A stretch of 64,000 bases of DNA from NCBI GenBank assembly GCA_007258455.2, contig VDFB02193867.1:566893742-566957741 (forward strand), given 5' to 3'. This document shows positions 59,209-64,000 of the stretch, piece after piece. Source of the stretch: Sequoia sempervirens (taxonomy: Eukaryota > Streptophyta > Pinopsida > Cupressales > Cupressaceae). The notes beneath the pieces were generated by a model. It worked only from the letters and a program-made list of their open reading frames with translations, did no database searches and had not been told where the DNA came from. Numbering within the stretch: the stretch's first letter is position 1; each line of letters opens with the position of its first letter. Both the position numbers and the translations under genes were made by a program.

Positions 59209-59963
59209 TTCTTCTTCTTTTTCTTTTCTTTGCAATCCTTTTAGACATGACCAGGCTTCCCACAATTCCAACACTTCACCTTGGACTTCTTGCTAGGAGA
59301 CTTTGATCTCCCTTCTGATTTCAATTTGGAGTTCTTATCCTTTTTCTTGCCTTTTTCTTTCAATATGCCTCAAACAGCAAGAGCCTCCTTCACCATCTCA
59401 TAATATTTTCTTCTCATCTCTTCTGATAAAAAGGAAAAAACAATGTATTCTATCTTAAAATTGGATGTTGTACTCCCAATAGCCATCACGAAGTGACCCC
59501 AAGAATTCAGCAAAGAAAATAACAATAGCATACAACGATCTTCTTCATCAATCTTCACATCCACAGATGCTTACTGAGCAATCAACATGTTGAAAGCATT
59601 CAAATGATCAACAACAGATGCTCCTTCCTACATTTTCAAAGAGCACAACTTCTTTCTCAAGAACAACTTATTCACCAAGGACTTGCCCTGATATATAGCT
59701 CCTAGTCTTTTCCACAAAGAAGATGCAGTCTTTTCTTTATGAAAATTTAGAAGAATAAAGTCTACCAAACAAAGCCTTGTAAACCCCTTTGATTTTTAAT
59801 CTGCGAGGTCTCGATCCTCTTGCTTCATGCCTGTAGGTTTCGTTCTAGACATAGCAAGCCAAATATCACAATCAACCAACAAATCTTCCATTTTGAGTTT
59901 CCACAACTCAAAATTGATGCCATTGAATTTATCAATTTCAATCTTTCCTGATGTGCTTGCCAT
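59209..59963 (-). pseudogene. Copia Gag, decayed
   Basis: The ATG (complement of 59961-59963) opens with STSGKIEIDKFNGINFELWK, the classic copia Gag start. It continues through KTASSLWKRLGAIYQGKSL, the UBN2-type capsid segment with EEDRCMLLLFSLLNSW, and LLSEEMRRK-like sequence, to the zinc knuckle CWNCGKPGHVxKDC (about 59240-59285). Stops lie after LAD, LKM, AQ, ALAV and GHV; several replace Gln or Lys codons. The inverted-repeat element at 58423-59208 is inserted in the Lys-rich stretch just after the knuckle and separates Gag from protease. Confidence 0.88.
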
Positions 59964-60064
59964 CTTAATCTAGGATTTAAATTACTAGACCTCTACAAGA
60001 CTTCCACTGAACAAAATTGACACAAAAAACCCAACTTACCCACAAGGATAACACAACTAGCCAA
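59964..60064 (-). other. 5' leader of the copia element
   Basis: A 101-base leader between primer-binding site and Gag ATG; nothing further was seen. Confidence 0.6.
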
Positions 60065-60076
60065 GCTCTGATACCA
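60065..60076 (-). other. Primer-binding site of the copia element
   Basis: The minus strand reads TGGTATCAGAGC two bases after the 5' LTR, complementary to initiator Met-tRNA. Confidence 0.92.
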
Positions 60077-60078
60077 CT

Positions 60079-61211
60079 TGTAAGGAAAGCTTAAGGTGCA
60101 GAACAAACTCTCCTAATGCCAAAACTCATAGAAGAATGCAAATATGAATTTAAATTTTGCATTTACAGCTCAATAAGATACACATGAAAAGAATAATAGA
60201 ATAGAGAAATGGACACAAACACAATTGGACTCTAGATTTACGTGGGAAAACCCTTACGAGAGAAAAACCCACCACACGAAGTAAAGTCTCTTTGTATTAC
60301 AGTAAATATAATTACATGCAGAGATCAAACTTCACTTTTAGATGTCAAATTTATAGCAGCAACATTTCCTTGATCAACCTTGTACAAAACATCACTATTA
60401 CAATGCACTTCTACAACATACAATGAAAAACACACATTTAGAGAAATCCTCTGCTCAATGGATCAAAAAACCTCTTTCTCAATTTGAATTGTTCACAATT
60501 TTTACAAGTGGTATGTTCATTTCCCACAAGAGAATAGTCACAATAGTTCAACTGCCAACCATTTTGCATTCTTATCCTCTCATCGGTTCAAGACAAACCA
60601 CGTAGGACAGTTGTTTGGTAAAATGATTCTCAAATGTATCACTTATCGGTGAGGCAAAAAAAATTTCTCACCGATGCCAAACTATCCATTGACCATGGAA
60701 CACTCCATAGCCTTCTACAAGTCTATCGCTTAGACTTGATGAAGTCTCCCTGACCATAGGACCATTGGCATGACCAATGGTATCGACGAAAAACTGAAAT
60801 ATCATATTGATAGTTCAAGTCTCCCCAATGTCCCAAAGAACAGCAAGACTGTGTACATCGGCAAGAGTCACACTGACTTTCATCAGGAGAAGATCCATAG
60901 GCAAGAGTAATACTATCGACATCATATTAGAAAGTCTCATCGACAAACCAAGTCACCCTGATCACCTCATCGGCAAGAGTCTCCCTCCTTCGGCAAGACA
61001 TCTACCATCAGAACAAGTTTGGAATCTCACTTCAATAGTTTAAGGTATACCAATGACTTCCATTGGCCAAAGATAGATCCAAGTTCACACCAATATGATC
61101 CCTTCAAGACTTTAGAACATAGTTGCTTCTGAACAAGACATTTCAAAGGTCTCACCTAATTTTCTATTTTAGGAGTTCCATGTCAATAAGCTTGAGGCAC
61201 TTTTTCCAACA
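60079..61211 (-). repeat. 5' LTR of the copia element
   Basis: On the plus strand it begins TGTAAGGAAAGC and ends TTTTTCCAACA. It carries several ATCGGCAAGA/CTCACCGATG-type words (60640-61020), also present in the 3' LTR. Confidence 0.9.
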
Positions 61212-61216
61212 CATTT

Positions 61217-61822
61217 ATGGTACTTCCTACTCTAAATTTCTATATAATTCCACAAATTCCCTATTAGTTTGTTTACCTCTTGATGAACCATGATTTTCAA
61301 TAATTTATTCTCTAAAAACATTATCCTCTATTATGTGTACTGGAATTTCTTTGAAACCCTAGCTCATTTTCTCTAGTTAATTTCTAGGCTCCCAAAAGTG
61401 AAGCATAAGTATAAGGGTTATGATCATTTTTCCATCATTAATGTAATTTTTTGATTGAAATTAGGGATAGTAAGTTGAGATATGTTGATATGCATAACTT
61501 TTGGAGTAGAATGCAAGAAAATATTAGGGGACCTTGGAGGAAAGATTGTATGCAAGTGGTTTGGCTCATGATATAAATTTCCCATTACTTTTCAGTGTAC
61601 ATATTTATATTGGCATGTGTTGAATATTATAACCCAAACACCAAAGAGATAGAGCATTTCATAATAGGGTAGTTACAAAACAATATGGCTAGAATATTAG
61701 TGTTATTCATAGTTTTCCTATAAGAAATCAATTCATTGAGGTGAATTTTTTAAATAGGTAATAACTATTCCAAGATTAAAATGACACATGTTTGAATAAT
61801 AATGTACAAAAAATTAACAACA
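61217..61822. other. AT-rich DNA, no gene recognised
   Basis: Spacer between the copia target duplication and the fourth inverted-repeat element. Confidence 0.5.
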
Positions 61823-62603
61823 GGGTATGTGCAGGATCATGACAAGCCAAAAAGTGGCAATATGATGGTATGTGGCTGACGACTTTTTTTAACCCAAAAT
61901 TGATGAAACAAAAAGTGTTTTTAAAGGAGATTCTCATCTTTCCACCAATATAAATTATTTTTTACTTTGAATTTGACAAATAACTATTATTCATTTTCTA
62001 TTTGAATTACGACTAAATGTCTTGATTGATAGGCTAATTGAAAAACATCTATAGCTTTCAAACGATATCACAGTTTTTGAATCTGAAACATGTGTCACAT
62101 TCTATGCTTCGCATATTATAGGATTAAAAAAAATTGAATTTCATGAAATTTTGACCAAGTTAAGGTTGTCAAACATACGAGTTTTTATATTTTTAAAAAT
62201 TTGTAATAAAAAAATCGTAATTAATTATTTAATTAGAAAAAATTGCAAAAAAATATGCATCACATCGGGACATGAGTCCTCTACTTATATCTAAAATCTA
62301 TATAAAAAAATATTATCATTTTATTGTGGTTAGGGTTGTTAGAAAGACACTTCTTATTTTTTCCCTGAAATTTAAGTACTACTACATTGAAATTTCAAAT
62401 TTTCACCAAATAGATTTTTTTAAAAAAAAAAACCTAGTAGTTTAGAAACTACATTCAATTTGATACAAATTCTATTCTTACATATTTTTGAAATAATATA
62501 GATAACTTATTCAATTTTTTATTTCAAGTTTCCTAACATTGATTTTTCTAAATTTTTTGCCACATAAGGGCTTGTTTTTTCCATGATGATCCTGCACATA
62601 CCC
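61823..62603. mobile_element. Terminal-inverted-repeat element, copy 4
   Basis: 781 bp with the same perfect 18-bp inverted repeats as copy 3 and the same orientation. Both share an internal GGGTATGTGGCTGAC word about 40 bases from the left end. No convincing target duplication was found (left ATTAACAACA, right ATCACTAATC). Confidence 0.85.
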
Positions 62604-62639
62604 ATCACTAATCAAATTAAAAACTACCACCCATGGATT

Positions 62640-63842
62640 GTCCACTCTCCCACTAAGGTTATTTTTTGAATTCCAATTCCAAATGGCACCCCTGTAGCTC
62701 TCCTACCTCTTGCTCTCCTGTGTTGCAGCCTATCTCACCTGAGTGTGGAATGGTTGTAGATTTGTCTAGTTTGTTGCAGTATGTGGTTGTTTCAGATGTA
62801 CCTCTAGTTGTGATTGTTGTCATGGGCTCTCTTATGGTTCCCTTTGTGGGTGGTAATATTTTTTTTATGCCATGAGGTCAGATGTTATGGGTGTGTGCTT
62901 TGTGCGGCCGCTAAAGTGTGCCTCTATTACTCCTATTGTATTCTTTGAGTAGGAAATTTTTGAGAGCATTAATTTCTTCTTCAAAATGGGATTAATCTAT
63001 AGATTATGCTATTTATGGCCTTCTCTCTTAGATTTGAATATTTGTATTACAATGCACTGGAAAACCTTGTTGGGAGGTAGGATTGAGATTTCTAATTTTG
63101 CAAGGGGTTTTTTGTTGTTGACTTTTCTTCTTCTGAGGATAGGAAAGCTATCTTATATTAGGGTTTATGGTTTTGGGATTCTCATCCCCTATCTTTGAGG
63201 CCATGGGTTCCCTTCAATCCATTGAAGGAACCTATTGATATTATCCTTGTTTGGGTGAGATTTCCTTATCTCCCCTTACAATTATGTGGCTCCCCTACTC
63301 TTTAGGGAATAGGTAATGCTCTTGGTAGATTTTTGAAAGTGAATGAGGCTTCCATGAACTATACACACACCTCTTATGCTCATATTTTAGTGGAGGTTGA
63401 TCTATTTTAGGCACTACTTGGAGAGGTTGTGCTCCAATTGAAAGAATGGTCTTGGTTTTAGCTCATGGATTACAAAGGTATCTTGTTTCACTATAGACGT
63501 TGTTTTGCTACTAGACACTTGGCTTGTGATTGCTCTCTTAGCTTTCATCCCACTTCCTCTTCTAGTTGGTGGAAGAATTCCCTCAAGGACCCTCTAACCA
63601 TGTACCCTGATGAGTCCTCTTCTTCTGATAGTGACAATGAGCCTCCTCCTCTTGCTCAAAAGAAAGTGACTACTATTGATAATGTTGCCACTCTTGTGAA
63701 TGCTACTACTCATATTTTGGAAAAAAATTCTTCTTGTTTCTATGCAAGTTGCCTCCCTTGAGGTCCCTACTGATCCTAGTCTAGATAATGTTGTCTCTTC
63801 TATGGTTCTGACTACTCTAGTTTTGGGTTTTGATGTTCCACC
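62640..63842 (+). pseudogene. LINE ORF1-type protein (DUF4283 plus degenerate CCHC knuckle), decayed
   Basis: Joined across stops and shifts, the plus strand reads SSEDRKAILYxGLWFWDSHP, then PWVP and VWVRFPYLPLQLW, then GNALGRFLKVNEASMNYTHT, which is the DUF4283 pattern of plant L1-type LINE ORF1 proteins and related gag-like genes. DYKGILFHYRRCFATRHLAC then DC follows (63460-63535), the usual zinc knuckle with its first Cys changed to Tyr. A Ser/Asp-rich C-terminal tail runs to about 63760. The first 300 bases (from 62640) are assigned only by continuity. No endonuclease or reverse transcriptase is present. An LTR begins at 63843. Confidence 0.7.
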
Positions 63843-64000
63843 TGTAGACATGAAAAATTAGCATCATGCATTTGATTAGGTCATATTCATCCACTCAGAA
63901 AATAAATCAAGTTTATTTATCGATCTCCTAAATTCATCAGTTTAAATCAAATAAATCAACTTGATCCCATCACCCTCCTTTTAATTAAATAAATCAAGCA
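63843..64000 (+). repeat. Start of a TGTAGA-family LTR, cut by the window end
   Basis: TGTAGACATGAAAAATT closely resembles the LTR start at 12746 (TGTAGACATCAAAAAATT) and is followed by the same AAATAAATCAA/TTAATTAAATAAATC composition. No polypurine tract precedes it, so this would be the 5' edge of an insertion into the LINE relic. Confidence 0.55.

Larger units (their letters stand above)
51076..61211 (-). mobile_element. Ty1/copia retrotransposon, 10.1 kb with two nested insertions
   Basis: On the minus strand the order is LTR, Gag, protease, integrase, reverse transcriptase, RNase H, LTR, which is copia order. LTRs are 1133 bp (5', 60079-61211) and 1139 bp (3', 51076-52214). The flanks TATTT (51071-51075) and CATTT (61212-61216) are a target duplication with one mismatch. 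Two later elements sit inside: a solo LTR (54569-57460) and an inverted-repeat element (58423-59208). Removing them leaves about 6.5 kb. The polyprotein has many stops and some frameshifts, so the copy is dead. Confidence 0.92.

Noticed and set aside
61813..62613. 8-bp target duplication around inverted-repeat copy 4
   Set aside because: The flanks agree at only about 5 of 8 positions; not distinguishable from chance.

Overview
The window is repeat-dominated nuclear DNA of a seed plant. Evidence: Ty1/copia and Ty3/gypsy-type LTR retrotransposons primed by initiator Met-tRNA, a Helitron carrying an RPA1 gene, a tRNA-derived SINE, a DUF4283-type LINE ORF1, and scraps of plant gene families (LysM receptor, plant carboxylesterase, PPR). 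Low gene density, 4-kb LTRs and deep nesting suit a large genome; a gymnosperm is plausible but not proven. I found no intact host gene, tRNA, rRNA or CRISPR array. Layout: 1-179 is the inside of an LTR element whose LTRs begin TGTAGA. It is split by a 12-kb decayed Helitron (180-12190) and resumes at 12191. The Helitron holds antisense host fragments (carboxylesterase, LysM exon), an intact unknown 141-codon ORF, a full-length RPA1-like pseudogene that still has an intron, and a Rep/helicase pseudogene. 12191-19493 is a mosaic of TGTAGA-family LTR pieces, minisatellites and a 1-kb G-poor tract. 21319-22110 is the first of four copies of a 0.75-0.79 kb element with 18-bp terminal inverted repeats. 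23356-33119 is a complete LTR element (4.05-kb LTRs, CAATC target duplication) whose 1.67-kb interior encodes only Gag, so it is a TR-GAG type element that depends on pol supplied elsewhere. It sits inside a repeated array of exon-like modules on the minus strand. 34343-45612 is mostly AT-rich unique-looking DNA with the second inverted-repeat element, a PPR scrap, a SINE with a 12-bp duplication and a small multi-exon relic on the minus strand. 45618-48758 is a non-autonomous LTR element (AACAC duplication, no coding capacity seen). 51076-61211 is a 10-kb copia element on the minus strand, broken by a 2.9-kb solo LTR in integrase (ATTAG duplication) and by the third inverted-repeat element in Gag. 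The fourth copy is at 61823-62603, followed by a LINE ORF1 relic that is cut by the start of another TGTAGA-family LTR at 63843. How the parts relate: almost everything is mobile DNA at different stages of decay, and the nesting gives a relative order. The TGTAGA-family element is older than the Helitron in it, and the copia element is older than its two guests. The near-identical LTRs of the Gag-only element point to a recent insertion. The observations most worth following are the Helitron with asymmetric inverted repeats and host cargo, the Gag-only element with a hairpin-rich GC island and one abnormally divergent patch between its LTRs, the new four-copy inverted-repeat family, and the dense CG-containing motif array in the solo LTR.
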